Shown: positions 1 through 10,471 of the stretch, piece after piece
Layout of the letters: each line of letters starts with the position of its first letter
Position numbering within the stretch: the first letter of the stretch is position 1
NCBI RefSeq assembly: GCF_012275575.1
Contig: NZ_NPIH01000168.1
Span: forward strand, 62,001 to 126,000
Length of the DNA: 64,000 nucleotides
Direction of reading: 5' to 3'
Source of the DNA: Paraburkholderia sp. SG-MS1
Lineage (GTDB): Bacteria > Pseudomonadota > Gammaproteobacteria > Burkholderiales > Burkholderiaceae
The notes under the pieces: model-generated
Told to the model about the DNA's origin: nothing
The model's database searches: none
Seen by the model: the letters and a program-made list of their open reading frames with translations, nothing else
Program-made: the position numbers and the translations under genes

Positions 1-782
1 GCTACGGCAAGACGCTGGTCGCCGAGAAGGTCGAGACGCGCGAGGACTTTTCGCTGGCGCGCGAGCTCGGCTTCGATCTGTTCCAGGGCTACTTCTTCGC
101 GCGGCCGCAGGTGCTGGCCGCGCCGCGCAGCCGCTCGCTGCGCCCGGGGCTGTTGCGGCTGCTCGCACTGCTTTCGTGCGATGCCGGCATCTTTGAACTC
201 GAGGCTGAACTCAAGCTGAATCCGGGCGTGGTGATGCAACTGCTGCGGCTCGTCAATTCGAGCGCGTTCGGGCTGGGGCGCAACATTGCGTCGCTGCGCG
301 AGGCAATCATTGCCACCGGTACGCGGCAGATTGCGCGCTGGGCCCAGCTGCTGCTGTACGCGGACAGCGGTGATCTGTCCTGGCGCGCCGATCCGCTGGT
401 ACAACTGGCCGGCACCCGCTCGCGTTTCATGGAGCTGGCCGCGAACTGGCTGCGCCCATCCGACGACGAATTCGCCGATGCCGCGTTCATGACCGGCATT
501 TTTTCTCTGGTCCACGTGGTGGTCGGCAGCACGCCGCGCACGGTGCTGGAGAAGCTCGGTCTCGCGCCGCAAATTCGCGAAGCGATCGTGTCGGGCGGCG
601 GCGAGTTAGGCGTGTTGCTGCGGATCGCCGAAGTGGCGGGCGAGGGCGGCGATGCCGCCTCGATTGCGGCAGCGCCCGATGCGCCGGCCGGTTTCGCGAC
701 GCTGACGCCGGACGTGCTGTCGGAGTTGAATCTGTCGGCGGCGGCGTGGTTCGGCGCGCACGTCGCGGAAGCGTCCACCTGA
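1..782 (+). CDS. EAL-HDOD signalling protein, C-terminal part
   Basis: This gene is open at the window's left edge and ends with TGA at 780-782. The first residues (reading from base 3) carry the end of an EAL domain, including ELGFDLFQGYFFARP, which is typical of the last strand of cyclic-di-GMP phosphodiesterases. The remaining ~220 residues look like an HDOD domain (leucine-rich helices around LNPGVVMQLLRLVNSSAFGL). EAL-HDOD (YuxH-like) proteins are cytoplasmic signalling proteins in which the EAL part is often catalytically degenerate; the active-site residues lie outside the window, so activity cannot be judged. A 175-base gap separates it from the next gene on the same strand. Confidence 0.85.
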   Translation, partial: YGKTLVAEKVETREDFSLARELGFDLFQGYFFARPQVLAAPRSRSLRPGLLRLLALLSCDAGIFELEAELKLNPGVVMQLLRLVNSSAFGLGRNIASLREAIIATGTRQIARWAQLLLYADSGDLSWRADPLVQLAGTRSRFMELAANWLRPSDDEFADAAFMTGIFSLVHVVVGSTPRTVLEKLGLAPQIREAIVSGGGELGVLLRIAEVAGEGGDAASIAAAPDAPAGFATLTPDVLSELNLSAAAWFGAHVAEAST

Positions 783-957
783 GACGGCTGGGCGCGGTGC
801 GCCGCGCGGATGTCTGTCGGTGCCATGACGCACTCGGTGCGTACGTGTTCCAATAGAGCGCGAAGGGGGCCGGGGCTGCGTCGAAACCGCCGCCGCCGAC
901 TCGTCAAACTCATTTCGACTGATTGAACGACGCGTGCAGCCACGCCTGGAGGAGCAC

Positions 958-1518
958 ATGAAGAGGACAATCGTATCGGTGGCGCTGGCCGCCCTCATGT
1001 CGGCCGGATTCGCCGTGTACTCGTCGAGCGCCTGCGCGACGCTCAAGCCTGGCGACACGGCGCCGCCATTCACCGCGGAGGCGTCGCTGGGCGGCAAGGC
1101 CTACACCTATTCGCTTGCCGACGAGTTGAAGAAAGGGCCGGTGGTGCTGTACTTCTACCCGGCTGCCTTTACCAAGGGCTGCACCATCGAGGCGCACGAG
1201 TTCGCCGACGCCGTCGACGAGTACAAGAAATACGGCGCGACCGTGATCGGCGTATCGCACGACAACATCGACACGTTGACGAAGTTTTCGGTGAGCGAAT
1301 GCCGCAGCAAATTCCCGGTTGCCGCGGACGCCGATTCGAAAGTGATCGGCGCCTACGATGCCGGCATGCCGATGCATAGCTCGATGGCCAATCGCGTGTC
1401 GTACGTGATCGCGCCCGACGGCAAGATCATTTACGAGTACACGAGCCTGTCGCCGGAGAAGCACGTCGAGAATACGCTCAAGGCGGTGAAGGACTGGGCG
1501 CAGGCGCATAAACAGTAA
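958..1518 (+). CDS. Exported peroxiredoxin (AhpC/TSA, BCP-like)
   Basis: A 186-residue thioredoxin-fold peroxidase that should reduce peroxides using a reactive cysteine. The ATG at 958 is preceded by GGAGG at 948-952 and opens a signal peptide ending near the Ala-Cys-Ala around residue 25-27, so the mature enzyme is probably periplasmic. The peroxidatic motif P-x3-T-x2-C is complete (Pro68, Thr72, Cys75). The classical BCP resolving cysteine five residues later is absent; the only other mature cysteine, apart from one near the cleavage site, is Cys115 in SECRSKFP, which could act as the resolving residue as in alpha3-type BCPs. An in-frame start 24 bases earlier (934) has no ribosome site. 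The periplasmic reductant is unknown. Confidence 0.85.
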   Translation: MKRTIVSVALAALMSAGFAVYSSSACATLKPGDTAPPFTAEASLGGKAYTYSLADELKKGPVVLYFYPAAFTKGCTIEAHEFADAVDEYKKYGATVIGVSHDNIDTLTKFSVSECRSKFPVAADADSKVIGAYDAGMPMHSSMANRVSYVIAPDGKIIYEYTSLSPEKHVENTLKAVKDWAQAHKQ

Positions 1519-1573
1519 GCGGCGTCCCGCGCAATCAGCGGGTGGCCCGGCGCTCGCTCTGCCAGCCAGTCAG

Positions 1574-1589
1574 CCGCCCTCGGCGGTTT
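1574..1589 (+). terminator. Short GC hairpin with T-run after peroxiredoxin
   Basis: CCGCC-ctc-GGCGG followed by TTT lies 56 bases after the peroxiredoxin stop. The stem is only five pairs and the T-run is short, so this is a weak intrinsic terminator candidate. Confidence 0.4.
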
Positions 1590-1682
1590 GCTTGCGGGAG
1601 GCGCGTTATCCGCAACGGTGCTTTGCGCTGAGAGCCGGCATCGCTTGTGCTAGGCTGGATTTTTTTGCCGGGTGAGTGTGCG

Positions 1683-2147
1683 ATGCCGATTGTGGTTGTG
1701 TTGATTGCGCTGATCGCGCTGGTGTACGGGGCGGTACGGGCGTTTTATGCGTTGCAGGCGGCCTTCGGGCTGGCCGTGGCGATTGGTGTGGCGGTGCTGG
1801 TTGCGTTGTTGCTGATTGCCGCCGCGATGTATGGGTGGCGCCGCCGCCAGGAGGTCGCTGCGAATGTTCGCGACGGCGACTGGACGCACGAGCTCAAAGG
1901 AAGCTGGGGTTCGGTGCGGCTTGCTGCGGCCAAGCGGTTCTGCGAGATTCAGATCGGCGACGAGCGCGGGGCGTACATCTTCGCCGATCTGCTGGGAGCC
2001 GACGTGCGCGGTCGCGAAGGGCAAGCGCAGGTGGCTGTGAAGGTCAAGGACCCGAAGCACGGCGAATGGCTCGTGCCAATGTCGGGCGAGAAGCAGGCGA
2101 GGCAATGGCAGCGGATTTTTTCGCTGGCAGTGCAGCAGAAGCTCTGA
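1683..2147 (+). CDS. Small membrane protein of unknown function
   Basis: A 154-residue protein with two hydrophobic segments in the first ~55 residues (MPIVVVLIALIALVYGAV and a second Ala/Val/Leu stretch), a basic WRRRQ stop-transfer, and a ~95-residue soluble domain of about 95 residues with alternating charged strands. The ATG at 1683 is preferred over an upstream in-frame TTG at 1647 because it places the first membrane segment at the N-terminus, although no strong ribosome site is visible. The family was not recognised. It converges with the RND operon, separated by a strong hairpin. Confidence 0.65.
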   Translation: MPIVVVLIALIALVYGAVRAFYALQAAFGLAVAIGVAVLVALLLIAAAMYGWRRRQEVAANVRDGDWTHELKGSWGSVRLAAAKRFCEIQIGDERGAYIFADLLGADVRGREGQAQVAVKVKDPKHGEWLVPMSGEKQARQWQRIFSLAVQQKL

Positions 2148-2165
2148 GCTTTATCGTGCAGCCCA

Positions 2166-2199
2166 CCGTGGGTCGGGTATATGCAGGCCCGACCCACGG
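2166..2199. terminator. 12-bp perfect stem-loop between convergent genes
   Basis: CCGTGGGTCGGG at 2166-2177 pairs perfectly with CCCGACCCACGG at 2188-2199 across a 10-base loop. It sits between two converging genes (stops at 2147 and 2218), the usual position of a bidirectional terminator. There is no strong T-run on either side, so it may only slow polymerase or protect 3' ends. Confidence 0.6.
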
Positions 2200-2217
2200 C
2201 GCAGCAGTTCAACTCAA

Positions 2218-5200
2218 TCATGACGACGACGGCGCCACACCCGTTCTGCGCGCCTTTCTCGCTTCCCACCGCACGCGCAACCGGTCCATGTACAGATACA
2301 CGACCGGTGTGGTGTAGAGCGTGAGCATCTGACTGACGATCAGCCCGCCGACGATCGCGATCCCCAGCGGCGCGCGCAACTCCGCCCCTTCGCCGTGGCC
2401 GAACGCGAGCGGCAACGCGCCGAGCAGCGCCGCGAAGGTGGTCATCATGATCGGCCGGAAGCGCAGCAGACACGCCTGGAAAATCGCGTCGCGCGACGAC
2501 ATGCCTTGCCGCGACGCTTCGATCGCGAAGTCCACCATCATGATCGCGTTCTTCTTCACGATGCCGATCAGTAGAATCACGCCGATCAGCGCGATGATGC
2601 TGAACTCCGTTCCGAATAGCAGCAACGCGAGCAATGCCCCCACGCCTGCCGAGGGCAGCGTCGACAGAATCGTCAGCGGGTGGATGTAGCTCTCGTACAG
2701 CATCCCGAGCACGATATACACCGCGGCCAGGGCGGCCAGAATCAGGATCGGCTGGTCGGACATCGACTGCTGGAACGCCTGCGCGGTGCCCTGAAAGCTG
2801 CCGTGGATCGTCGCCGGCATGCCGATCTCCGCCATCGTGTCGTAGATCACCTGCGTCGCCGTGGACAGCGACACGCCCGGCGGCAGATTGAACGAAATCG
2901 TCGAGGCCACGAACTGGCTCTGATGATTCACCGACAGCGGCGTGGTGCCCGGCCCGAAGCTCGCGATCGCCGACAACGGCACCATGGTTTCCTTCGATGT
3001 CGACACGGCCGCGCCCGACGACGCGCTCGACTTGCCGCTCGCCGCGATCGAGTTGATCGCCTGATTGCGCGCCGAATCGGCGGCGATACTCGCGCTGCTC
3101 GATGCGGTCGTGCCCGCCGTGCCGCCGGTCGTCGCGCTGGTGGTCGTGCTCGTGGCCGCGGCAGTCGCCGCCGAGGTGACCGTGCCTGCCGGCGCATTGG
3201 TGGTCTGCGCACCGCTCGCACTGCCGCCCGACGTGCTGATGTAGATCTGCTTGAGCATCTCCGGGCTCTGCCAGTACCTCGGCGCGACTTCCATCACGAC
3301 GTGATACTGGTTCAGCGGGTTGTAGATGGTCGACACCTGGCGCTGGCCGAACGCGTCGTACAAGGTGTTGTCGATCTGCGCGGGCTTGATGCCGACACGC
3401 GCCGCAGTCGCGCGGTCGATCGTCACCATCGCTTCGAGGCCGCCTTGCTGCTGGTCGGAGTTCACGTCAGCGAGCTCCTTGCGCGCCTGCAGCGCCTCGG
3501 TGAGCTTCGGCCCCCAGAGGTACAGATCCGGCGTGGAGTCCGCCAGCAGCGTGAACTGATACTGCGCGTTCGACTGCCGCCCGCCGACGCGAATGTCCTG
3601 CACCGGCTGCAGGAAGGTGCGCGCGCCGGCCACGTCGCCGAGCGGGGCGCGCAGTTGCTGGATCACCTGGTCGGCGGACAGGCTGCGTTCGCTTTTCGAC
3701 TTCAGCGAGACGAACATGAAGCCCGCGTTGGTTTGCCGGCCGCCGGTGAAACCAACCACGCTTTCCACCGCCGGGTTCTTGCTCACGATGTCCATCATCT
3801 GCGAGAACTTGCCCTTCATCGCCTGGAACGACGTGCTCTGATCGGCCTGGATGCCGCCGATCATGCGCCCGGTGTCCTGTTGCGGGAAGAAACCCTTCGG
3901 CACGATGATGTAGAGCCAGATGTTCAAACCGATGGTCAGCAGCAGAATCGTCACGATCAGGCGCGGATGCAGCAACGCCCAGCCGAGCGTGCGCTCGTAG
4001 CCGCGCTGCATCGACGTGAAGCCGCGTTCGAGCCAGCGTCCGACGCGGCCTTCTTCCTTCTGCTCGTGCTTTTCGCGCAGCAGGCGCGAGCACATCATCG
4101 GCGTGAGCGTGAGCGAGACGATCAGCGACATTGCAATCGCAAGCGACAACGTCAACGCGAATTCGCGAAACAGCCGGCCGACGATGCCGCCCATCAGCAG
4201 GATCGGCAGGAACACGGCGACCAGCGAAATGCTGATCGACAGCACCGTGAAGCCGACCTCGCGCGCGCCGAGAAACGCGGCCTTCATGCGCGGTACGCCG
4301 TTCTCGATATGACGGGAAATGTTTTCCAGCACCACGATCGCGTCGTCGACCACGAAGCCTGTCGCGATCGTCAACGCCATCAGCGACAGGTTGTCGATCG
4401 AAAAGCCCAGCAGGTACATCGCGCCGAACGTGCCGATGATCGAGATCGGCACGGCCACGCTCGGAATCAGCGTGGCGCGCCAGTTGCGCAGGAACAGGAA
4501 CACCACCATCACCACCAGCGCGACTGCGATCACCAGCGTGCGCTCGGTGTCGCGCAGCGACGCGCGGATCGTGGGGGAGCGGTCCGCGGTGGGCGAAATG
4601 TCGACGTCGGCGGGCAGCGACGCGTGCAGTTGCGGCAGCATCGCCTTTACGCGGTCGATGGTCTCGATGATGTTGGCGCCCGGCTGACGGTAGAGAATCA
4701 CCAGCACCGCGCGCTTGCCGTTAAAGAGGCCCAGGTTGCGCAGATCTTCAACCGAATCGACCACCTCGCCCATGTCCGAGAGCTTGACGGCCGCGCCGTT
4801 GCGATACGCGATGACGAGGTCCTTGTATTGCGCCGCCTTGGTGGCCTGGTCGTTGGTGTAGATCTGCACGCGGTTCTGGCCGAACTCGATCGAGCCTTTG
4901 GGGCTGTTCGCGTTGGCCGCGGCGAGCGCCGCGCGCACGTCCTCGAGACCGATGCCGTAATGCGCGAGCGCGTGCGGCTCCAGTTCGACCCGCACCGCCG
5001 GGTTGGCCGAGCCGCTCACGTCCACCTCGCCGATGCCTTCCACCTGCGACAGCGACTGCTGCAGCACGGTGGCCGCCGAGTCGTACAACTGGCCGGCGGG
5101 CAGCGTGTTCGATGTGAGCGCCAGAATCATGATCGGCGCGTCGGCGGGGTTGACCTTGTGGTACGTCGGATTGCTGCGCAGGCTGGTCGGCAGATCGGCG

Positions 5201-5547
5201 CGCGCGGCGTTGATGGCGGCCTGCACGTCGCGCGCGGCGCCGTCGATGTCGCGATTCAGGCCAAACTGCATCGTGATACGCGTCGAGCCCACCGAGCTCA
5301 TCGAGGTCATTTCGGTGACATCGGCGATCGAGCCGAGATGCCGTTCGAGCGGACTCGCGACGCTGGTGGCCACGGTCTCCGGGCTCGCGCCCGGCAAGGA
5401 CGCCTGAATCGAAATGGTCGGGAAATCGACCTGCGGCAGCGGCGCGACGGGCAGCTTCGTGAACGCGAATACACCGGCCAGCGCGATGCCGATCGCCAGC
5501 AGCGTGGTGGCGACCGGGCGGGAGATAAACGGACGCGACAGATTCAT
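2218..5547 (-). CDS. RND multidrug efflux permease, MdtC-like
   Basis: An inner-membrane proton-driven pump subunit of 1109 residues. The N-terminus [17 protein letters not shown] and the TM4 proton-relay pair in [14 protein letters not shown] are typical of HAE-1 RND permeases of the MdtB/MdtC branch. MdtC homologues are about 1025 residues; the excess comes from a low-complexity Ala/Ser/Thr/Gly insertion at residues ~773-855, in the second periplasmic porter region just before a conserved segment ([12 protein letters not shown]). It is the third gene of an adaptor-permease-permease operon and starts 3 bases after the preceding permease stop, so the two are probably translationally coupled and assemble as a heterotrimer, as known for MdtBC. 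Confidence 0.93.
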   Translation of the reverse strand: MNLSRPFISRPVATTLLAIGIALAGVFAFTKLPVAPLPQVDFPTISIQASLPGASPETVATSVASPLERHLGSIADVTEMTSMSSVGSTRITMQFGLNRDIDGAARDVQAAINAARADLPTSLRSNPTYHKVNPADAPIMILALTSNTLPAGQLYDSAATVLQQSLSQVEGIGEVDVSGSANPAVRVELEPHALAHYGIGLEDVRAALAAANANSPKGSIEFGQNRVQIYTNDQATKAAQYKDLVIAYRNGAAVKLSDMGEVVDSVEDLRNLGLFNGKRAVLVILYRQPGANIIETIDRVKAMLPQLHASLPADVDISPTADRSPTIRASLRDTERTLVIAVALVVMVVFLFLRNWRATLIPSVAVPISIIGTFGAMYLLGFSIDNLSLMALTIATGFVVDDAIVVLENISRHIENGVPRMKAAFLGAREVGFTVLSISISLVAVFLPILLMGGIVGRLFREFALTLSLAIAMSLIVSLTLTPMMCSRLLREKHEQKEEGRVGRWLERGFTSMQRGYERTLGWALLHPRLIVTILLLTIGLNIWLYIIVPKGFFPQQDTGRMIGGIQADQSTSFQAMKGKFSQMMDIVSKNPAVESVVGFTGGRQTNAGFMFVSLKSKSERSLSADQVIQQLRAPLGDVAGARTFLQPVQDIRVGGRQSNAQYQFTLLADSTPDLYLWGPKLTEALQARKELADVNSDQQQGGLEAMVTIDRATAARVGIKPAQIDNTLYDAFGQRQVSTIYNPLNQYHVVMEVAPRYWQSPEMLKQIYISTSGGSASGAQTTNAPAGTVTSAATAAATSTTTSATTGGTAGTTASSSASIAADSARNQAINSIAASGKSSASSGAAVSTSKETMVPLSAIASFGPGTTPLSVNHQSQFVASTISFNLPPGVSLSTATQVIYDTMAEIGMPATIHGSFQGTAQAFQQSMSDQPILILAALAAVYIVLGMLYESYIHPLTILSTLPSAGVGALLALLLFGTEFSIIALIGVILLIGIVKKNAIMMVDFAIEASRQGMSSRDAIFQACLLRFRPIMMTTFAALLGALPLAFGHGEGAELRAPLGIAIVGGLIVSQMLTLYTTPVVYLYMDRLRVRWEARKARRTGVAPSSS

Positions 5548-5550
5548 CGC

Positions 5551-8500
5551 TCAGTTCCCTGCATCGGTGGCGGGCGGCGTCGTGCCGCTGGACGGCCCAC
5601 CGCGATTGAAGCGCTCACGCGCGCGGCGGCCGAGCGAATCGAACGCGAGGTAAATCACCGGCGTGGTGAACAGCGTCAGCAACTGACTCACGATCAACCC
5701 GCCGGCAATCGCGATACCGAGCGGGCGGCGCAGTTCCGAACCGGCGCCGGTGCCGAGCATCAGCGGCAGCGCGCCGAGCAGCGCGGCGAGCGTGGTCATC
5801 AGGATCGGCCGGAAGCGCAGCAGACACGCCTGGTAGATCGCTTCGCGCGGCGGCTTGCCTTCCTCGCGTTCCGCATACAGCGCGAAGTCGATCATCATGA
5901 TCGCGTTCTTCTTCACGATACCGATCAGCAGCACGATGCCGATGATGCCGATGATGTCCAGATCGTGCCCGGTGATCAGCAGCGCGAGCAGCGCGCCGAC
6001 TCCGGCCGAGGGCAGCGTGGAGAGAATCGTGATCGGATGGATGAAGCTTTCATACAGCACGCCGAGCACGATGTACATCGTGACGATGGCCGCGAGGATC
6101 AGGAACAGCTCATTCGAGAGCGACGCCTGGAACGCGAGCGCCGCGCCCTGATAACGCGTCTGGAACGACGCCGGCAGGCCGACGTCCTGCTCGGCCAGGG
6201 TGATCGCCTTCACCGCCGCACCGAGCGACGAGCCCGGCGCAAGATTGAACGACACCGTGGTCGCAGGGAACTGGCTCAGGTGCGTGACCAGCAGCGGCGC
6301 GGGCTTTTCGATGAACTTCGCGATCGAGGAGAGCGGCACCTGGCCGCCGGACGAGGTGGAGGAGGGCAGATAGATCGAGTTCAGCGACTCGACGTAGTGC
6401 TGCATTTCCGGCTGCGCTTCGAGAATCACGCGGTACTGGTTCGACTGCGTAAAGATGGTGGAAATGATGCGCTGGCCGAACGCGTCGTACAGCGCGCTGT
6501 CGATGGTGGCCGGCGTGATGCCGAAACGCGACGCGGTGGCGCGGTCGATTTCGATGAACACCGAGCGGCCGTTGTCCTGCAGGTCGGTGGCTACGTCCGC
6601 GAGTTCGGGCGCCAGCTTCAGGCGGTCGACGAGCTTGGGCACCCAGGTGGTGAATTCGCTGATGTTCGGATCGGTCAGCATGAACTGGTACTGCGTCGGG
6701 CTCACGGTGGAGTCGATCGTCAGGTCCTGCACCGGCTGCATGAACAGCGTCGCGCCGGCGATATGCGCGACGTCCTTCTGCAACTGGCGAATCACTTCGC
6801 TCGCAGTGTGGCTGCGATCGTCGCGCGGTTTCAGGTTGATCAGCATGCGGCCGCTGTTCAGCGTGATGTTGCTGCCATCCACGCCGATGAACGACGTGAG
6901 GCTGTCTACGTCCGGATTCTTCAGAATCTGCGCGGCGAGTTCCTGCTGACGTTCGGCCATCGACGCAAACGACACCGACTGCGGCGCCTGCGTGATCGCC
7001 TGGATCACGCCGGTGTCCTGCACCGGAAAGAAGCCCTTCGGAATGTACACGTACAGCAGGGCGGTCAGCACCAGCGTGAGCACCGCGACGACCAGCGTGG
7101 AGCGCTGACGGTTGAGCACCCACGTGAGTGCGACCGCATAGCGGGCGATCACCCAGTCGATGAAACGGTGCGCCTTCGCCTCGAAACGGTGGCTTTCATG
7201 CGGCGGCGTGTGGCGCAGCAGCTTCGCGCACATCATCGGCACCAGCGTGAGGGATACGATTGCCGAGATCACGATGGTCACGGCGAGTGTGATCGCGAAT
7301 TCGTGGAATAGCCGGCCCACTACGTCGCCCATGAAGAGCAGCGGGATCAGCACGGCGATCAGCGAGACTGTGAGCGAAATGATCGTGAAGCCGATCTGTT
7401 TCGAGCCTTTGAGCGCGGCTTCGAGCGGCGCCTCGCCTTCCTCGACGTAGCGCGCGATGTTTTCGATCATCACGATCGCGTCGTCGACCACGAAGCCGGT
7501 CGCGATGGTCAGCGCCATCAGCGAGAGGTTATCGAGGGAAAAGCCGCACAGGTACATGACCGCGAGCGTGCCGATCAGCGACAGCGGCACCGACAGACTC
7601 GGGATGATGGTCGCGTAGATGTTGGCGAGGAACAGGTACATCACCAGCACCACCAGCACGACCGACATCGCCAGTTCAAACTGCACGTCGCGCACCGAAG
7701 CGCGGATCGTGGTGGTGCGGTCGGTGACGATCTTCACGTCGAGCGCGGCGGGCAGCGACTGCTGCAATTGCGGCAGCAGCTTCTTGATGCTGTCCACCAC
7801 CTGAATCACGTTCGCGCCCGGCTGGCGCTGCACGTTCAGAATGATCGCGGGCGTGTTGTCGACCCACGCGCCGAGCTTGGTGTTCTCCGCGCCCTGCACG
7901 ATGTTCGCGACGTCGGTCAGCATCACCGGGCGGCCGCTCTTGTACGCGATCACCGCGCTCTTGTACTGCTCGGCGTCGGTCAGCTGGTCGTTCGAGTTGA
8001 TCGTGTAGTTGCGCGTCGGACCGTCGAAGTTGCCCTTCGGCGTGTTGACGTTCAGGTTTGAAATGGTGGTGCGCAGGTCGTCCAGGTTCAGACCGTACGC
8101 GGCGAGCGCGCGCGGGTTTGCCTGAATCCGCACGGCCGGGCGCTGGCCGCCCGACAGGCTCACGAGACCCACGCCCGCGACCTGCGAAATTTTCTGCGCG
8201 AGACGCGTGTCGGCCATGTCCTGCACCTGGGTCATCGGCAGCGTCTTCGAGGTGATGGCGAGCGTGAGGATCGGTGCGTCGGCAGGGTTGACCTTTGCGT
8301 AGATCGGCGGCGCGGGCAGGTCCGACGGCAGCAGGTTGCCCGCCGCGTTGATCGCGGCCTGGACTTCCTGCTCGGCGATGTCGAGCGGCAGATCGAGACT
8401 GAACTGCAACGTGATGATCGACGAGCCCGCCGAGCTTTGCGACGACATCTGGTTCAACGACGGCATCTGCCCGAACTGCCGCTCGAGCGGCGCGGTCACC

Positions 8501-8685
8501 GACGACGTCATCACTTCGGGGCTCGCGCCCGGATAGAAGGTCTGCACCTGGATCGTCGGATAGTCGACCTCGGGCAGCGCGGACAGCGGCAAAAAGCGCA
8601 GTGCGACGAGGCCGACCAGCATGATCGCCGCCATCAGCAGCGCGGTGCCGACGGGACGCAGAATAAAAGCGCGGGATGGATTCAT
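5551..8685 (-). CDS. RND multidrug efflux permease, MdtB-like
   Basis: A 1044-residue HAE-1 RND permease, close to the length of MdtB. It has the N-terminal [18 protein letters not shown] membrane segment, two periplasmic porter loops, and the proton-relay Asp pair in [14 protein letters not shown] in TM4. It lies between the adaptor gene upstream (stop 18 bases before its start) and the MdtC-like gene downstream. No low-complexity insert like the one in its partner is present. In the known MdtABC pump the two permeases form a B2C heterotrimer; tandem non-identical permeases here suggest the same. No outer-membrane channel gene is adjacent, so a TolC/OprM-type protein encoded elsewhere would be needed. 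Confidence 0.94.
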   Translation of the reverse strand: MNPSRAFILRPVGTALLMAAIMLVGLVALRFLPLSALPEVDYPTIQVQTFYPGASPEVMTSSVTAPLERQFGQMPSLNQMSSQSSAGSSIITLQFSLDLPLDIAEQEVQAAINAAGNLLPSDLPAPPIYAKVNPADAPILTLAITSKTLPMTQVQDMADTRLAQKISQVAGVGLVSLSGGQRPAVRIQANPRALAAYGLNLDDLRTTISNLNVNTPKGNFDGPTRNYTINSNDQLTDAEQYKSAVIAYKSGRPVMLTDVANIVQGAENTKLGAWVDNTPAIILNVQRQPGANVIQVVDSIKKLLPQLQQSLPAALDVKIVTDRTTTIRASVRDVQFELAMSVVLVVLVMYLFLANIYATIIPSLSVPLSLIGTLAVMYLCGFSLDNLSLMALTIATGFVVDDAIVMIENIARYVEEGEAPLEAALKGSKQIGFTIISLTVSLIAVLIPLLFMGDVVGRLFHEFAITLAVTIVISAIVSLTLVPMMCAKLLRHTPPHESHRFEAKAHRFIDWVIARYAVALTWVLNRQRSTLVVAVLTLVLTALLYVYIPKGFFPVQDTGVIQAITQAPQSVSFASMAERQQELAAQILKNPDVDSLTSFIGVDGSNITLNSGRMLINLKPRDDRSHTASEVIRQLQKDVAHIAGATLFMQPVQDLTIDSTVSPTQYQFMLTDPNISEFTTWVPKLVDRLKLAPELADVATDLQDNGRSVFIEIDRATASRFGITPATIDSALYDAFGQRIISTIFTQSNQYRVILEAQPEMQHYVESLNSIYLPSSTSSGGQVPLSSIAKFIEKPAPLLVTHLSQFPATTVSFNLAPGSSLGAAVKAITLAEQDVGLPASFQTRYQGAALAFQASLSNELFLILAAIVTMYIVLGVLYESFIHPITILSTLPSAGVGALLALLITGHDLDIIGIIGIVLLIGIVKKNAIMMIDFALYAEREEGKPPREAIYQACLLRFRPILMTTLAALLGALPLMLGTGAGSELRRPLGIAIAGGLIVSQLLTLFTTPVIYLAFDSLGRRARERFNRGGPSSGTTPPATDAGN

Positions 8686-8703
8686 GCGGTAAGTGCCGTG
8701 CCT

Positions 8704-10101
8704 TTATGACGAAGCTTGCGATGCGTGTCGGCCATGACGCGCGTGAGCGCCCGATGCGCCCGATGCCGCGGCCGCGCCGCTCGCACCATGCGTGCCGGAG
8801 GCGGCGCGCGGGCGCTCCGCCGGAATCGTGATCTTCGAGCCTTCGCGCAGCCGGTCCGAACCGTCGGTCACGACGCGCTCGCCGACCTGCAGGCCGGATT
8901 TGATGCTGGTGCGTTCGCCGTCGACGGGGCCGATCTTGACCGGGCGCACCGTCACCGTGTTGTCCGGCTTCACGACGTACACGAACTGGCCCATCGAGCC
9001 GTTGAGCACGGCGGTGGTCGGCACGATCACCGCGTCCTTGATCGTATCGACGAGGAGGCGCGTGTTGACGAACTGATTCGGGAAGAGACGCGTGTTCTCG
9101 TTCTGGAAGATCGCACGCAGCCGGACCGTGCCGGTGGTCGTGTCGATCTGGTTGTCCATGGTCTTCAGCGAGCCGGTTTCGAGCGGCACGGTGTTGCTGC
9201 GGTCATACGCGGTGGCCGACAGCTGCTCGCCGTTGAGCGTGTGCTGGATGACCTGCTGCAGGTTGTCTTCGGAGGTGGTGAAGATCACGCTGATCGGCTG
9301 CAACTGCGTAATCACGACGATGCCCGTGGAGAGGCTCGACGTCACGTAGTTGCCCGGATCGACCTGGCGCAAGCCGACACGGCCCGACACCGGCGCGGTG
9401 ATGCGCGTATAGATGAGGTCGAGCTTGAAGCTCTCGATGTTCGCCTTGTCGGATTTCACCGTGCCTTCGTATTGCCGCACGAGCGACGCCTGCGTGTCGA
9501 CCTGCTGGCTCGCGATCGAGTCCTGCGCGAGCAGCGTCTGATAGCGTTTCAGGTCGAGGCGGGCGGTTTGCAGCAGCGCCTCGTCGCGCACCAGAACGCC
9601 TTGCGCGTTTTCCAGCGAGATCTGATAGGGGCGCGGGTCGATCTGGGCGAGCAGGTCGCCCTTCTTGACCATCTGGCCTTCCTTGAAATACACGTCCTGC
9701 AGCACGCCGCTCAGCTGCGGCAACACGGTGACGGTGGCGAGCGGCGTGACCGTGCCGAGCGCGGTGAGCACCACCGGCATTTCGCCCTGGGTCGCGCTCG
9801 CCACGTGGACCGGCTGCGGCATATTGGCCATTGCGCCGCGCCCGCCCCGGCCGCCCGGAGCGCGAGCGCCCGATGCGCCGCTGGCTGCGCCGGCGCCACT
9901 CGCGCCACCGGGCCCGCCCCACGGATGCCAGCGCCACAGCACGACGCCGAGAATGACCAACGCCGCGATGGTCAGTGCGATGTTGCGGCCACGATGACGT
10001 TTCACCACGCCGGGGGCGTCAGTCGGGGCGCCGCCGGAGGACGGCTGGGAAGCCGGAGCGGCAGGGCGTTGGGATTCCGGGTGCTTTTGTTGTTCGTCCA
10101 T
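8704..10101 (-). CDS. RND periplasmic adaptor, MdtA-like
   Basis: A membrane-fusion protein of 465 residues linking the two RND permeases to an outer-membrane channel. After MDEQQKHPES and a Pro/Ser-rich cytoplasmic tail comes one membrane segment (NIALTIAALVILGVVLWRW), a Gly/Ala linker, then the lipoyl/barrel-sandwich hybrid domain (KGDLLAQIDPRPYQ), a short helical hairpin and beta-barrel domains. The C-terminus is again Ala/Gly/Ser/His-rich. A GTG at 10179 would add 26 residues; the ATG at 10101 is preferred because the protein then starts like other MdtA homologues. It is the first gene of the operon. Confidence 0.9.
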   Translation of the reverse strand: MDEQQKHPESQRPAAPASQPSSGGAPTDAPGVVKRHRGRNIALTIAALVILGVVLWRWHPWGGPGGASGAGAASGASGARAPGGRGGRGAMANMPQPVHVASATQGEMPVVLTALGTVTPLATVTVLPQLSGVLQDVYFKEGQMVKKGDLLAQIDPRPYQISLENAQGVLVRDEALLQTARLDLKRYQTLLAQDSIASQQVDTQASLVRQYEGTVKSDKANIESFKLDLIYTRITAPVSGRVGLRQVDPGNYVTSSLSTGIVVITQLQPISVIFTTSEDNLQQVIQHTLNGEQLSATAYDRSNTVPLETGSLKTMDNQIDTTTGTVRLRAIFQNENTRLFPNQFVNTRLLVDTIKDAVIVPTTAVLNGSMGQFVYVVKPDNTVTVRPVKIGPVDGERTSIKSGLQVGERVVTDGSDRLREGSKITIPAERPRAASGTHGASGAAAASGASGAHARHGRHASQASS

Positions 10102-10471
10102 CGGTTCGGTCAGGTGGCTGGCTTTTGATGTGAGCCGTTCGCGCGCTTGCGCCGCTACGGCAGTTCGGCGAATCGGCACGCGGGCGGCATGACAGGCGGT
10201 TTCGACAGCGGGTGCGCCGCGCTGGTTCTGCGCGATGCTACCCGAGGCGCGGGACGGAGATGTTAACGCAATGCGGCATCTTCACAGGTTTGCCGAGCCG
10301 TTCTCGATGCCGGGAAGGGCTCGCCGGGCGAGCGCCCCGCGACGGGAATGCATGATCCTACGTTGCGCGGTCTGTAACAGTCCACCCGACTATTTTTCTT
10401 TTGATTACGAAGGTTACAGGAGGCGGGGCGGTTGGCGCGGGTACGAGGTGGCGAGTCCTCGCGTTTGCGGC
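10102..10471. other. Intergenic, upstream of the RND operon
   Basis: These 370 bases separate the adaptor start from the end of the IclR gene and should contain the efflux operon promoter on the minus strand. No regulator gene lies divergently here, and no clear operator palindrome was seen. Confidence 0.4.

Noticed and set aside
2680..7311. A 1543-residue open frame on the plus strand opposite the RND permeases
   Set aside because: It is antisense to two clear RND genes, is Arg/His-rich with no domain, and is a by-product of GC-rich codon use on the other strand.
8716..10128. A 470-residue plus-strand frame opposite the adaptor gene
   Set aside because: Shadow frame with no domain; the minus strand encodes a recognisable membrane-fusion protein.
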